NCBI RefSeq assembly: GCF_918797505.1
Contig: NC_092795.1
Coordinates: 16,417,131 to 16,481,130, forward strand
Direction of reading: 5' to 3'
DNA: 64,000 bases
From: Bemisia tabaci
Taxonomy: Eukaryota > Arthropoda > Insecta > Hemiptera > Aleyrodidae
Below, piece by piece: positions 23,217 to 36,695 of the stretch (the stretch's first letter is position 1; the number at the start of each line of letters is the position of its first letter). The notes beneath the pieces were generated by a model, which did not search any database, was not told where the DNA came from, and saw nothing but the letters and a program-made list of their open reading frames with translations. A program made the translations under genes and the position numbers.

Positions 23217-26200
23217 TTACGAAACCCGGGAATTTCTGTAGGTCATATTTGATTTGTTGGTTAGAACTTTGAAATGATGCCTCACACAACTGAGCAATCC
23301 CAATTTGAGATTGTGCTTCCTTGAGCTGATTTTCAGTTTCCGTTCCAGATCATTGACGCAAAGTTTAGTTAATGCATATGACACCACATCTAAAGCCTTA
23401 GGAGAAGAAACAAACAAAGATAAAAATTAGTTGAAGTGAAAACTAAAATTTTACTTTTACGCAAAACGAAGGTTTTACTTTTACACAAACAGGATATTTA
23501 TAGTCCTTTCAACTTCAAATTTTTCCTTGAAATTCAGCAAAATAAAAATCAAATTGAGTGAAAATGAGCAAATAAAAACGTAAGAGCAGATCATGAGTAG
23601 CTATCGTGAGTTTGATCAATATTCATTTGTGTGACTAATAAGTAACCGAGAATGAGAAAAAATTTTCAATGGTATATTGATCGAATTATGACAGTATATT
23701 GACAGTAAACTGCGCAAAAATGCGATTTACAGTAATACTTCAAAATCTCCCCTCTCGTTACATTTTTTATAAGGAGACCGAACCAACATCATGGCTTGAA
23801 ATTTTCATTTAAATACTTTGCTTACAGAAGAAAAATCACCGAAGTTTTAAAGAAATGACATTTAGTAGTTTTGTGTGTAGAGAATACAAGTGAAACAGGA
23901 AGTCTGTAATGCTATAAGCCAGGATGTGCATTTTTTAAGTTTTGCTATCGATATGCTCTATACTAACATGTAGACACGATTTTATCAACCTTGTAGTTTT
24001 TTAAGAGTCTAACATGTGACATTTGTAGAAAGATATCCATTAAAGCTCAATCTGATATTTAAAAAAAAGAAAAAAAGTTGCTATGCAGTTGCAATGCATA
24101 GTTAATGCTACCTTGTTTCACTTTCCCTCATTGGAGGTCAAAAACTTGATGGAATGGAATACCTATGGTTCATAGAGCACATGGTTTTGAAAAAAATTGA
24201 CAATGGATTCACTTAAAAATGAATGATTTATGTAGGATTACCTCTGTACTTTTGCCTGAGCTTTTGACGACATAGTTTTCCGAGATTAGAGCTTCCTTTC
24301 TTTTCTGTTTGATTTCCGACTCGAGCTGCAACAGTAAAATAAATAACTTGAAAATATTAAAAAAAAAAAGAAGTCTGAGTGCCTCTGCTGCATGCAACAT
24401 TCAGCTTTCTTGCTCTAAAAGTTGAGTAAAAATCATAATTATATTCTAGTGGGTGGTTAGTACTTTCGACTTACGATTCCAGTTTAATTAGAATTGGATC
24501 ATAAAAGTGTTTCTACTTTAAGAAAATGTTCAGTCCGACAACATTTTGTTTCTTTTTGAATTCGTATAATACAAGCCTTTAAAAGGAAACTTTCAGCCTT
24601 GCCATGCTCAAAGTATAGAAGGACCTGGTACAGAAAACCAAAGAATTTGGCACAGACTAAATTTGGTTATTATTTAAAATGATGTCCTTTATGATCTTTT
24701 GAGCATGATGAGTTTTTAAAATCGAACTTCCTATGTGAAAATTTTGAGAAAAGCGAGGCTGAAAAGTGAATATTTCAGAATTTTCACATGCACTATCTGG
24801 CAAAAATGGTACAACATCTGATTGTTAATCAAAAGGAGCTTTTGTTTCTTTGCCGGCCAAGAAGATAAAAGAGACCGAAAGAATCCAAATCCTCTGAGTG
24901 ATAACATAGTACAGCACACCATCCACACACACATGCTGCATCTTCAAAGGAAAACGCATGTAAGAGTGCCAAAAGATTCACTTTTCAACTCCACAAGTAT
25001 GCTTTTTCAGATCAAAATTGGCACTCAAATAGTTCGATCTTAAAAACTCATCATGCTCAGGAGGTTGCAAAGAGCATCATATAAAATAAAAACAAATTTT
25101 AGCCAATACCAAATTTGTTGGTATTCCGGGCAGAGTCCTAGCTTTAAGAGGTTATTTCAGGAAACAGTCATCTGCACCACAACAATAAATACACGAATTA
25201 CTTATACATAATCGGGATTTTAAATTCTACCTGAAGTATATTCAAAATAAAATTATGTATCTAAATTTGTACTCATTGCGATAAAGAATAGCTAAATTAG
25301 CACCCAAATGTTTAAGTTATTATATATTTTCTTTCATTTCTATTGAGAGAGCTCTGCTGTGCAGTGAGCACTTGCTGAAATGAGCAAACATTGCCTTTAA
25401 AATATTCAATAACATGGAAAAACAAATGTACATACTTTTTTCCGTTTCCTACGAAGGTTCACAAGTTTCTTTCGATTAAGTTTGATGTGTTTTCTGATAC
25501 TGTTCAGCTCTTGACTTAAAGAATCAACTAAATTGACCGAAGCTGTCAAGGATTTTTCAGCACTGCCTGGAAAATATCAGAGAGCAAGGTAAAACATACA
25601 AATGAACAAATCCATGAAAAACATACTGAGTAGTGTTCTTGTAATTTCATATCATTCATGTCATCTTATGGATGGAAAAAACAAGGCGGCCATTTCAGTT
25701 ATTTTGGACTTTACTAGAGTAACGGACATCCAAATTATGAAAGCTCATCCTTTTTGTGGACATTCTTGGTTTCTACAATGTTTTACGAACAGGAAACTTA
25801 CTCAAGACAGAAGACTTTGTAATCAGCAAGTATCACTTCCGAATTCATACTTTTTGTTGATCAACTTTTGACTCTATAACCAAAGATTATTTATTATGGG
25901 CAAGAAATAAAGGCCTTTCAACTTCCTAGAACTACATGTTGATGTAGTAGTAAAACTGTCTAGTTAAGATGCTCCTTACAAATAATAATAAAAAAAAACA
26001 CCTAAAATTTTATAAATTTACTGTCTAGAGCTTACTGAATAGTTAAAGTGAAATTACTTGATTTTGAGAAAAGCGCAGGTTAAATTTTGAAAAGTAGAGC
26101 ATGTTGGAAAGCTTCATTCTGCATTCAATATGACAAACAGTGAGCCAAAAGTTGTTATAAAGGTTCTTTAGTGTACTAAAATTACTTTTAGCAGAAGAGA

Positions 26201-29200
26201 AATTCCACATTATTGATTAAAATTCCATTTCTTCTATTCCTCGAATATTTTGCACTTGGCAATTATGACCCTATTGTACCTGTTTTCACATTGATGACCA
26301 GAGCTTGAAACCATGTATTATAGATTACAAGGTTGTAGACTTCCTTTCATACTTCATTTTTTCTTTGAGAAACAAGTCAACGTAATAAATTGAAAACTTT
26401 TTTCACTTTTCTTCCCTCTTAGCAGAATACTCTGTATAAATTTCAAGCTATAAAGTTGCCCTATTTCTCTTCGAAAAAAATAAAAAAAGAGGAGACATTT
26501 TGAAACATTGCAATAAAGATACGTGCTTTCTATCTTTCACCCTATATGAGTACTTGCTACAAAGTAGGGTGGAAAATACATTGTTGCTTTACAGAAAACA
26601 AATTGAAAAATAGATTACAAATGCAAACCTAAAGAACGTTTTGTTAAAGCTAAACAATGGCACTTCTGGTGTAGCAGTTTGCGCAATTCTTGATTCTGTA
26701 TCTCCAAAACATCAAAGTCAATAGCATAAATAGTCGAACTTAGCTCTTCCTTATCTTCCATTCTCAGCAGTACTTTCTTTTTCTCAATACTTAGAATAGT
26801 TTTGTTTGTTTTCGCTTGGTTAATGTTCTGGATTATTTGCTTCAACACACCTCTCATAAAACTGAAAAATGTAAGATAAAAAAGTCTTAAGTCATGTACC
26901 ATTCATAATTGCAAATCGCAACTCCTTATTGAAAATTCACTTGAGTGCGAGTGTAAACAGCATCTGTCACATCTTTCTGACCAGCGAGGGAAGAAAAGCT
27001 TTCCTCGATCGCTAAGTTAGTATTTTAATATTTTTCTAGTGATTCGTGTTAACTGCCGGAAAATTCACTTTGCAGCCTATTCTTGTCAAAATTGGCATGT
27101 AGGGACAGGGTCTCTACAAGTCTGGATAACCTAAACTTACCCTATATAGACGCCGACATTAATTTTGGATTTAGAATCAGACTTTGAAAGCAGCATCAAT
27201 TTTTTTGTGTATTCCGTCAAGTCTTTTATTCGGATTGCAACTTCTTCCAAACAGGCTGTGATATTAGATTTTTGCCTTCTCATTTTGACAATCAAGTTGT
27301 TCAGTTTTGATTTCATGCTGTTCATTTCTCGACTGACAATATCGTGCCGAAACTCATAGCTTATGCTGAAAGAGAAAAAGAAGGAAAGGAATTCTTACTT
27401 TGCTGGTAGATTGAATTGAATTGGAGATGATTGGAGAATTTAACTTAAAATCTCTGTAGAAAAGTACATGCCTTGATCTACTGTCAGAATGAAAAAAATT
27501 AAAACTTCGATTGTCAAATTACAGCTATAGAAAATAAAATAAAAGACAGATATTTTAACAGGCTGAATAGCAAAGCAACAGTAAAACTGCAAGCACGCCT
27601 ATCTATTCTTTATCTATACTCTGCTCTCGTTTTACTTTATCAAAAGAGAACAAAACACCACTCTTGCTTGACATTTCCAAATACTCTTCCAACAGAGAGG
27701 AAAAATTAGGGCAGTTTGGAAGTAACGACTGTGAAAATTTTTCCATTTAAAAAAATAAAAGTAAAACAGTAAGTCTACAACGTTGCAAACCAAGATCACA
27801 ATAGGTATTTTCAAATAGCATTACATAGATTTAGTTCTGCTAGCAAAGATGGCTGTATTTATAAAATTGACCGTTATCACCCTGAATTCAGATAAATACT
27901 TACTGTGGTATTTTGAGAGATTCAGACGCAGGCAGCGTAAAAGTCGACGTGGGTCCGACAGAGTGCACAGAATCAGCCTTTGATATCTGCGAAGTTCGAC
28001 TCCCAGCTCTTGATATAGGCTCCAGAGATTGGACGATGATTTGAGATTTGGCTATGTTTTCATTCACTTTTTCTAATAGTTTATCCATTCCTGAAAAATA
28101 CAAGGATAATGAATGAATCAAATTAATGGAAACAAGATAGATAAATCTCACACAGCAATCTCTTTACTTTATTTCTTTTGTTTTCATTCCATCTCATTAA
28201 ACTGGTTGCTTGTGATGGAAGCAGATGAAGTTTTTTTTTCTTATTTTCGCTTTTTTTAAGAGTATAGATTTGTTTTCTTCCAAGTATGCAATATCCACCG
28301 AATGAGGGATCTTTGACCGTGACGGTGCAACTTTCAGTGGAGCCATTTTTGTTGAGAGACCGGATTTTGATGAAAATTTCTCTTGATTGTCCTGTAGATT
28401 AAGTTGTGAGCTGTTCAGTTCACTTTTGTGCCGATGAAGGTGCAGCAGCTCCCTACTCAAACCTGATTAGGGCAGGACTTTAAGTAGCTTTTTTCCCGAA
28501 ACAACGCTTTTTGAATGATAATAATAAAACAAATAAACTTCAAACCGACATAATCTCCATTTGGTTTGACGTTTCTTGTCCCAAAAAGATCGTACAACAC
28601 TCTTCAGTTTTAGTATTAATAAATCAATTTTGTGTTATGAAGGATTTAGGAACATGGAACATGGATGGTTATTGGTCACATTTATGTTGATTTACATGAT
28701 TGCAGTTTTCTTATTTCTGCTTGATAGAGCCCATTTCAGATTACTTTTCCTTTTTTGCTGTATGCGCAAGATAGGGATGATTACATACAACAAAAGTGGA
28801 AAAGTAAGAGCTGCCTACTTCAATTGCTTTGATTAAAAAAAATTTATTTTTCAAAAATTTTGCAAATCGTTGAGTAATAATTATCATAGTTAGGTAAGTA
28901 TACCATCAATTGATGCAGGATCAACTTTCAAGAGGTACTTCTCCAAAATTTCATTTTCCACTGATAAGAGCAAATTTTTCTCTTCAATCTGTGTAATTTT
29001 GTTTTGAGCATCCGCATTCTCTGAAAAAAGAAGAGAGAGACAAGAGTACTGTATACTTAACTAAAACTAGGGTTTCTTTATAAGTTGTGTGTTAGTGCAA
29101 AACTGAAATTGGTTTCCCGTCTCAAGTGAAACTGAGCAAATTAAAAGCACTCATCTTCTAACTTTGCGACAGAACTTCCCAAGTATTTCGATAGATTTGA

Positions 29201-29576
29201 ACTAAGCAGCTCTCTCCTTCATTTAAAAAGGGATAAGGTCGGTTATTTCAAGTAATTTAAGTCTAGAGCCCCAATTTTGTTAGCTCTAGCTGGCCACAAA
29301 TGGAATTATCTGTCTCAGAAATGGTGGACTCATTCAATCAAAGAGCTTCTGCTGGCTTGCAGACAGTTCAAGTCAGCCTTAACTTAAACACCGACAGTCA
29401 AAAGAATTCTGTTCTGAATTAATCAAAAGAGAGAAATTTTTACCCCTGCTTAAAAAACCGTGATTCGCTGGGAATTGAGGTGCTAGAAGGCCTTCAGATC
29501 TTGATGACAATGACAGTTGGGTTTCACTTCCTGAGTCAAAATCTGATGGAGTTGCAACTTGTGACTGATCACTCAT
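23217..29576 (-). CDS. CCDC113: CCDC113 / CFAP263-like ciliary coiled-coil protein
   Basis: Vertebrate and ciliate CCDC113/CFAP263 is an axonemal protein that, with CCDC96/CFAP184, sits near radial spoke 3 and the nexin-dynein regulatory complex; in an insect it should act in sperm flagella or chordotonal cilia. Exons: 29576-29444, 29020-28904, 28462 down to about 28200 (3' edge unresolved), 28090-27904, 27365-27141, 26861-26629, 25566-25436, 24325-24242, 23396-23217 (TAA). All junctions agree in phase except exon 3 to exon 4, which needs phase 1 and has no in-frame GT donor. Diagnostic regions are SVENEILEKYLLKVDP near the N terminus, the DUF4201 block with TIYAIDFDVLEIQNQELRK, and the C-terminal VSYALTKLCVNDLERKLKIS. 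The protein is mostly predicted coiled coil with a Ser-rich start. The start ATG at 29576 was chosen because the upstream in-frame ATG precedes a low-complexity run. Divergent from vertebrate copies, so the family call rests on motif order. Confidence 0.82.
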
Positions 29577-31480
29577 GTTGAGTTGAAATTCTGATTGATT
29601 TGGCCAAAAAAAAAAAAACACTTGAATGCTGTTATTGTTTCATGCATAAACTTCTTGAACGGAGTTCTGACCCTATCTTGGTTACCATGGTAACTACAAG
29701 GTTGTTTTGCATCCCGTTCAGAGACTGATGTAAAGATGGACATTACGATTTAAAACTACTTGATGACATTTCCTGACACTTATAATTTAGCATGAAAAAA
29801 AAAAGAAAAAAAAAAAAAAACCTCATCAGCCCTATTATTGCACATTATACAAATTCTCAGAAGATCTTGAGAAAGTATCCTTCCTCCATTTGAGGTTAAT
29901 TTTTGCGAGAGAATAATTCATTTCCTGAAATCAAATTTTTTTCATCCCAAAAATACCACGGACATCTCACATGGCTACGAGAGAACAATCAGATCAGTAT
30001 AAAGGGACAATTTAAGCCATCATAGAAAAACATCTCATCAAAAGGTGAATTTTGCGTTTGATTATTGGAAAGATGTAATGTGCTCTTAGACGATCGTTTC
30101 GTTAATTGCAAGAGATAATGGGTAAAACCAGTATGTAACAGAACTTATTCTCTTCTCCAGTAAATTTAACTTCAACAAAGCTGCCGTGGAGGAGGGTATT
30201 CCAAGTACTTCAACCAAAGTTTAGGTTTATTGGAAATACCATATAGGACTTCTGTCAAAATTAAAGAAAACATTTGTACTTAAGATAGAACATTCTGGAA
30301 AAAAAAAAAAAGAAAGTGTACTTAACTATTATTGCTGAAAGTGTGAAACCAGATGTTTGCATTCCCCTTGACACCAATCCGGCCAGAGGTAAAGAATTCA
30401 TAAATTCCACAAACCACACACATTTTTCCGTAAGATCTGTCTGACAGGTCTCAATGGTTGACAATTCCATGTCAAGCGTGCAGTTTAAGCTAACTTAGAG
30501 AAGGAAAATGATTATTCATTGTGCGAAGAGACATGTTTTGGAAAAAAAGCTTGTTACAGTGATTCCGGGCCCTTTCCCAGAAAGCACATATGAAATTGAA
30601 TGTATTTATGCTGAAAGGAACCAAGTGCGAATGAATATAAAACAAATTATGTAGCGCTTAGACCCTAAACACCTAGTTCCCTTTCATTTGATTCATTTTC
30701 ATGCAGTTCCTTTCAGCATCAATACGTCTGATTCACTGTCATTTAGGACATTTCCTAAGTTAAGCTCTGCCTGATTTCGAACTGTTAAGTCTTGAGAAAT
30801 ACTTATTTGCCGCAATTGCGAATCTTGCAAAGTTTCTTGGTTCATCTAACCTACATTGACAATGATTTTTAGCAAAAAAGTAGCCAAGGCAACAATTACG
30901 CACCAGCATGATGCATGTCCCTGATCGACATGTTGTCTTTTCATGAACCAAACACACTGTGAGCTTCTTACAAAAAAACCGATTTCCTCATTACTTAACT
31001 GCAAGCCCAAATTTTGGAGATTAAAAAATTTTCCTATGTCTTGTTGGTAGGTTTTACTCATTTTATGATCAATTAATATATGAATAGGATGCCTTTTCTA
31101 AAGATTTCATGATCCAAACCTAGGAATCTTTATCAAGGGTTTGCTCAACATAAATTTTGCTCCAAAAGAACAAAACATGTTCTTTAAGGACTAAGCTTGA
31201 ACTTTCACTGAATCAATTTTGCAAGATCTAAGAGGATTAACTTCACTTGAAGACAACTAGATACTGGCCACCTCCAAGGACCATTCGGATTAATTTCTGC
31301 ACCTCTTGATGAGTTAGGCACTGATTCTGGCTTGTCAAATTCTCACTATATTGGAATTGCCGAAGTTTACAGCAATGAGAGTTTTCTTGGGTGCGGAGGA
31401 AAAAAGAAGAGATTCTTGGAAAAATCAATCCAGTGTATTAAAATAAAAAAAAAAAACGATGTACAATGAAAATACAAATC
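29577..31480. other. Spacer between CCDC113 5' end and RpS16 3' end
   Basis: AT-rich and without supported exons. It includes poly-A runs near 29800 and 30300. It should contain the CCDC113 promoter and the RpS16 3'UTR; just after the RpS16 stop, the minus strand has only a weak AATACA-type polyadenylation word. Confidence 0.45.
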
Positions 31481-34400
31481 TTAACGGTAAGACTTTTGGT
31501 AGCGGGCTCGGGCACCTGGACCACCGAATTTCTTGGGCTCGCACCGACGAGGATCAGCAACCATCAGCGTACGGTCGTATTGGATCAGGACGTCTTTGAT
31601 TTCCTTCTTTGAGGCTTCGTCAACAACTGAAAAAAAAAACAAAACACATGATCATTAAATGGGTAAAGAAACATCATTCCTTCCCAGGAAAAGCGATACC
31701 ATTCAAAATTGAGAGTGTACATAAAGCAGGATTTCTATAATTTCTTCGTTGTCCGATTCCCTGACTTTCTTCTCCTTTCCTCTGACTCCCAAAATTTCTA
31801 AATTTCTAGACTTCCCCTGACCTTTAAACCATTTTAAAATTCAGAATTTCTACTTTTAAATATTTCAGTAGTGGAAAACGGTTCTCAAAAGTTGTTCTTG
31901 CTTTCTCGAATGGCACTAATCAATGCTGCTAAGCCAATGCATTGATCACGGAATTCCTTGAATTTCTCTTTGAATTCCTAGACTTTCCAGGTTTTTCAGA
32001 CTGCAGAAGATCCTGACATAAACATGGAAGCCATGCAATATCATTAAACCACCATCTTAATGAGTTGATGAAAGGGTTATGGTGGGTTAATTTTTGCCCA
32101 TTACATTCCAGTTTATCAGAAGAAGCAGTTCCTCCTCAAAAATTCAGCACAAATTATCGATTCTTCCTCATATTTCAGGCTCATTTGGAGCACTGACATG
32201 CATCAACATGGACCAACAAATTTTTATTAAAAAAAAATAATCTTACAGCAAACAGAGAAAAGATTCCCCGATTTGATCCCAATTTTGTGTGTAGAAGACA
32301 CCCGCTGCTTCAATTAATCTCTTCTTCCACTTGCTACTTAGAGCGTTGAATGAAGAAGCAAGTCAAAAATTAACTCACCACTTTCAGTCACGAGCGGTAC
32401 CTAACCCAACTGGAGGAAACTTGAAACTATCAGGGTCTAATACAAAGAGAAAATAAGGGTCCACATTGAACAGCAAAAATGCGTGAAAAACCGCCTGATC
32501 TTCCTGCGTTGCCTTATTAGCCAATCAGACACCTTACGACCACTTTTGAATTCCTTATGGAAAATAACATGGGGAGTAGACACCATAATTTTTTTTTAAT
32601 TTAGCCGATTTTTCGAGAAAAAGATGTCCACGGCTGACTTTTCAAGTATTTGGCATTTCTATGGATGTACAATACTTTCCACTCTCTCAGAGATCTTGAT
32701 TTTTAAAACATCAATTTTTTTTCACTTGGAACAATGTTTTTTACTGTTCCGCTGACTCAAGTGGAAGATAGTTGAAATTGAAGAAATCAAGATCTTTGGC
32801 GTCCTTCAGAAAAAGTGGAATAAGTTAAACATCAATAGAAACGCCAACTCCTCAAAAAGTGTGTTGTGGACACCTTTTTCCCAAAAACTAGGCTGAATTC
32901 GAAAAAAATATATGGCTTCGATTTTCTGTATAATTTTCGATGATGGATTCAAGATTGCTTGTAGGGTGTCTGATTGGCTGTAAAGCAAACAAGGGAAGAT
33001 CTGGTGCTTATGCACTTTTGCTATTCAATGTACAGTACTCCTTCATTTTCTCTTTAGTCTAATTTCAAATAAAAATGAGTAAGAGGCATCTTCTATGGAA
33101 GGGCATTATTTTTTCTGGTAAATTCTATAATTTTTCCAAAAATGTTTTGTTTTTTTATGAGACCTTTTTTTCACAGTCCTTAAAACCAAGTTATCCTATT
33201 TACTATCGAGGGCTTTTAGAGAAAAAAGAAAGTAGAATAGCCTAAGAATACTCACATTTCTGATAGTAGGCTACTAAAGCTTTTGAGATAGCTTGTCTGA
33301 TGGCGTAAATTTGTGACACATGACCACCACCATTTACACGAACTCGCATGTCAACATTAGAGAACTTTTCCTGCAAAGATAAAGAAAATATTTTAGTTCA
33401 CTTCACTCGATCTAAAATCTGATAATTTCTTACATCATGTCACTACCATGATAATTAAAAAAACAGTTCAATTATTGCACAGTTATCGCTGATAAGATTC
33501 TGGGCTTCTACCAAAGTTATCAATTACTCTCAGAGAGGTAATCTCTGCTCTTACTGGGTCAGTGGTTAAAGAACTGTAACCCTATTGCCAGGGACAGTTT
33601 ATACAGAGCCCTCGACTCCCATAAAAGTCAATGTAAAAGTCTGTGAGCAGTTACTGGTGCTGCAACCTTGCACAGGATGCCCACAACCAACTGCTATTAG
33701 AGCAAAGTCATCATATGTTGAGCCGAAAGCGAAGTATTGTTCATGTCACCACTCATCAGCGGTGCCATCTGACTGCATGTCTTAAACCTGTTGAGTGGTG
33801 CTGATTCAGAGCTAATCAGAGATTGACATTAGTCTCAACATACAATGACTCTGCTCTATCAGATGTTAGACGTCACAAAAAATCTGTAAGATCACATATA
33901 TCTGCCATAAATCAGCCCATCAAAAATCCCATTCTTATCAATGGGGGTCAGAAATCGTTAAAAATGTACCAATTTTTCAAGAATTCGTCCGCCCTATAGG
34001 TTATTTTCCAATTATGTGCTTGACCTCCCTTTTGGTGCGGACGATGGTTGGGTCACGGTTCAGGGGAAGGATCCTTAGAGTTAACAGGGATCCTACACAA
34101 GGTTGCGTAGCCATTGGCTGGTCACACAAGTATGGTTTCCGCTATAATTCCCTACTATTGCTAATAAGTTCAACCTAGAGAGGTTGATATTTCCTAGATT
34201 GACAGATTATTTTTTTTCTTTCTATATCACATACACTTACTAACTGACGCAGTTGAATTCTATTGTAGAGAATCTCAGGCTTGACAAGCTTGTATCTTCA
34301 CTTAAACTTGATTCATCTGAGGTTAGTCATGAGGATGAAATGATATAAATCTGATCATTAATGACTACTGTACAAAGAGAGGAGGCAATTTTTAACACTT

Positions 34401-36661
34401 ACCTTTCCTAATAATAGAATTGGTTCTTGCAATTTGTATTGTAAAACTTTAGGTTCAATCATGTCCAAGGGCCTTCCATTGACACGGAGATTTCCCTTAC
34501 CTCTCTTACAGTATGCAACAGCTGTTGCAGTTTTCTGGAAATAAATAGAGAGAAAATTAATACAATGTCGCGAATGAAATAATAAAAGGGAAACAAAAGT
34601 TTTTTGCTGAGCTGAAACTTATTCCTCCAAAACCTGGAATTTCCCCCGTGCTCCGAGCTTCTAAGTAAATATGTTTCTTTTGATGTGAATTTGCTTGTTT
34701 TTGTTTTTCACGTCCTTTACATATGATCTTGACATTTATTTTTGTTACTTTGGCGGCCATAATAATCTATTATTTTGCAATAATTGTATAGTTTTATAGA
34801 AGTTCCGGTTCCAGTTCGGACGAACCCGTGTGGACAGCATGCCTCGTTTCAAGGAATAAGTTCCGGGAACTGAGCAAGTTCGAGGAATAAGTTCCGCGAA
34901 CTGCGCTCGTGTGGACAAGGCCTTAGATTCAAAACCCAAAGAGTTTCAGAAAGATGATTTAAGAGGCAATGGTCCACTTCTACTTTTAGTGGTCAGAAAT
35001 ATTCAGTGGCATGCCAAGCTTTGCAATGAATCGGTTGATCCACTCACCATTTGAACACATGAAAAAGGTTCAATTATCAGGATGTTCGCAATGAACACCT
35101 TGATAATCAATTCTTTACCACACCTTCAAATGGGAAAATATCAATAGTTGATGGTTCACACCTCAACACTGGAATTATTGATCATTGATATTGCACTTCA
35201 ATGAAGAGCATCGCTCACCTTACGTCCAAAAACTTGCACACATTTGATAGCGACTGCTTTCTTAACAACTTTACGCTGTCCTGGGGCTTTTGGTTTCTTT
35301 TCCTTCTTCTTTTTAGGTGCCTTTTTGGGTGTCTTCTTCGTGATAGCTTTTACAGCCTGAAAAAGGAGAAAGAGAATTGATGAATATACACAAACTACCT
35401 GATGATTGAAGGGCACTATGAGCACCTCTTGCCTTCCAAAAAAACGCTAGCACTCTAGAATGATAGGTGCTAAGTGGAGCAAGTCATTTAAACTTTTCAG
35501 AAATGGATTCTTATGCAGTCAGCATGAAAGCTTTGGAAAATTATTAAATCCTGCGCCATGCATACTTTCTTCCTGTGAAAAGTATTTGGAGCTACTAAAA
35601 TTATGATGTTAGTCACATTTTGAAAATAACTTGACCAAACCCATAGAACAGGCAACACCCATTGCTGTTCCGGGGTACTCGATTAAACAAGAGCTGTGCT
35701 AAAACTGACCTCAAACTGTGCACCAGCTTGCTCATGACATTTTGCAACAAAATTTGCTGCCTAAATCACAGAATATGTAGGCTAGCGCAAACTGAGGGTT
35801 CACTCCTGTTTACTTCAATGTATCATATTTTGGACTTTCCAGCATTTCTACATTGTTGCCAAATGATTGTCTTAATTTGTGTTTGACAGTAGCTGGAGAA
35901 AGGCACGCTGAAGAACAAACCGGCAACGTTAAGGGCTGCCCTGGACTCCGATCTGTACATAAAACGTAAACATTGCTTCCTAGCACTGTACTTCTTCTTC
36001 AACAGAGAAGTGCTGGGAGTGAACCTTCTGTTGGCACTAGCCTGTATATTCTGCGCCTGAATGGCTTTCAACTGGCTCTGTTTAACAGTTTAAGATATGA
36101 ATTTGAATGGCACTGGTGATAAGTTGTGGCGTAAACAGGACATTACTTATATTATTGCGTATGAAAGCTGACTCCAATTAGTGTAGGAATAACGGATCCT
36201 GTTGCACGGTTCAGCAACAGGGTAAATATGATGGTTGAAGTGTTCGAAATAAGGAAAGGCATTCCACACAATGGCCTGATGTTTCGATAAACAGCGATCG
36301 ACAGCAGTAACCATGCCACATAGATAGGTACTACAGGCACATTGGCATAGTGGAATTCTGAGCTGCTGAGGCATAACAGTGCAAGAAACAAGGTAATTTC
36401 ATCTTAGATAAACAGCGCGATAGGGACTTTAGGCGTCCGTAATGGAGCGAATACGGTAAAAATGACGGCAAATAGGCGCAGGACATGTGGACCATGCGGT
36501 CTTACCTTCTTCTTCTGGAGCAGTTTGATTTGCTTCGGTGCATCCTTCGCTCCTTTTAAAGCCTTCTTGGGTTTCCTCGCTCGCCTCCTTTTGGACGTCT
36601 TACCGTCAGGTTTGGGTTTGGCCTCGCCGGATTTAACTTTTTTCGCGTCGTCGGTCGTCAT
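31481..36661 (-). CDS. RpS16: 40S ribosomal protein S16 (uS9) with lysine-rich N-terminal extension
   Basis: A small-subunit ribosomal protein at the head/decoding region. Five exons join in phase: 36661-36506, 35356-35219, 34534-34403, 33370-33256, 31626-31481 (TAA), giving 228 residues. The core from residue 91 on ([19 protein letters not shown] ... [15 protein letters not shown]) is the complete conserved S16 protein and includes the uS9 signature [19 protein letters not shown]. Canonical eukaryotic S16 is about 146 residues, so exons 1 and 2 add about 82-90 residues rich in Lys, Ala, Pro and Arg (for example [18 protein letters not shown] and [18 protein letters not shown]). No Met sits at the canonical start point, where this gene reads [13 protein letters not shown], so the ATG in exon 1 is the only good start. 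Such H1-like tails are known on insect RpL22 and RpL23a; I do not know of one on S16. A short pyrimidine tract lies just upstream. Confidence 0.95.
31735..32012. repeat. Decayed family A element in RpS16 intron 4
   Basis: Contains GATTCCCTGACTTTCTTC, CTAGACTTCCCCTGACC and GACTTTCCAGGTTTTTCAGA, interior phrases of family A, lying between exons 4 and 5 of RpS16. The ends are no longer recognisable. Confidence 0.4.
34795..34925. repeat. Short direct repeats in RpS16 intron 2
   Basis: GAATAAGTTCCG followed by GAACTG occurs twice about 30 bases apart, flanked on both sides by CGTGTGGACA. GC content is higher than the surrounding intron. Class unknown. Confidence 0.4.
35000..35180 (+). repeat. Dispersed repeat family D, copy 3, in RpS16 intron 2
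   Basis: GGATGTTCGCAATGAACACC, AATTCTTTACCACACCTTCA and AAATGGGAAAATATCAATAG follow the same order as in 12203-12372. The ATCGAT words have decayed to ATCAAT. Confidence 0.45.
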
Positions 36662-36695
36662 GATGGAAAACCACTTGCACGTAAGTAACCTAAAC

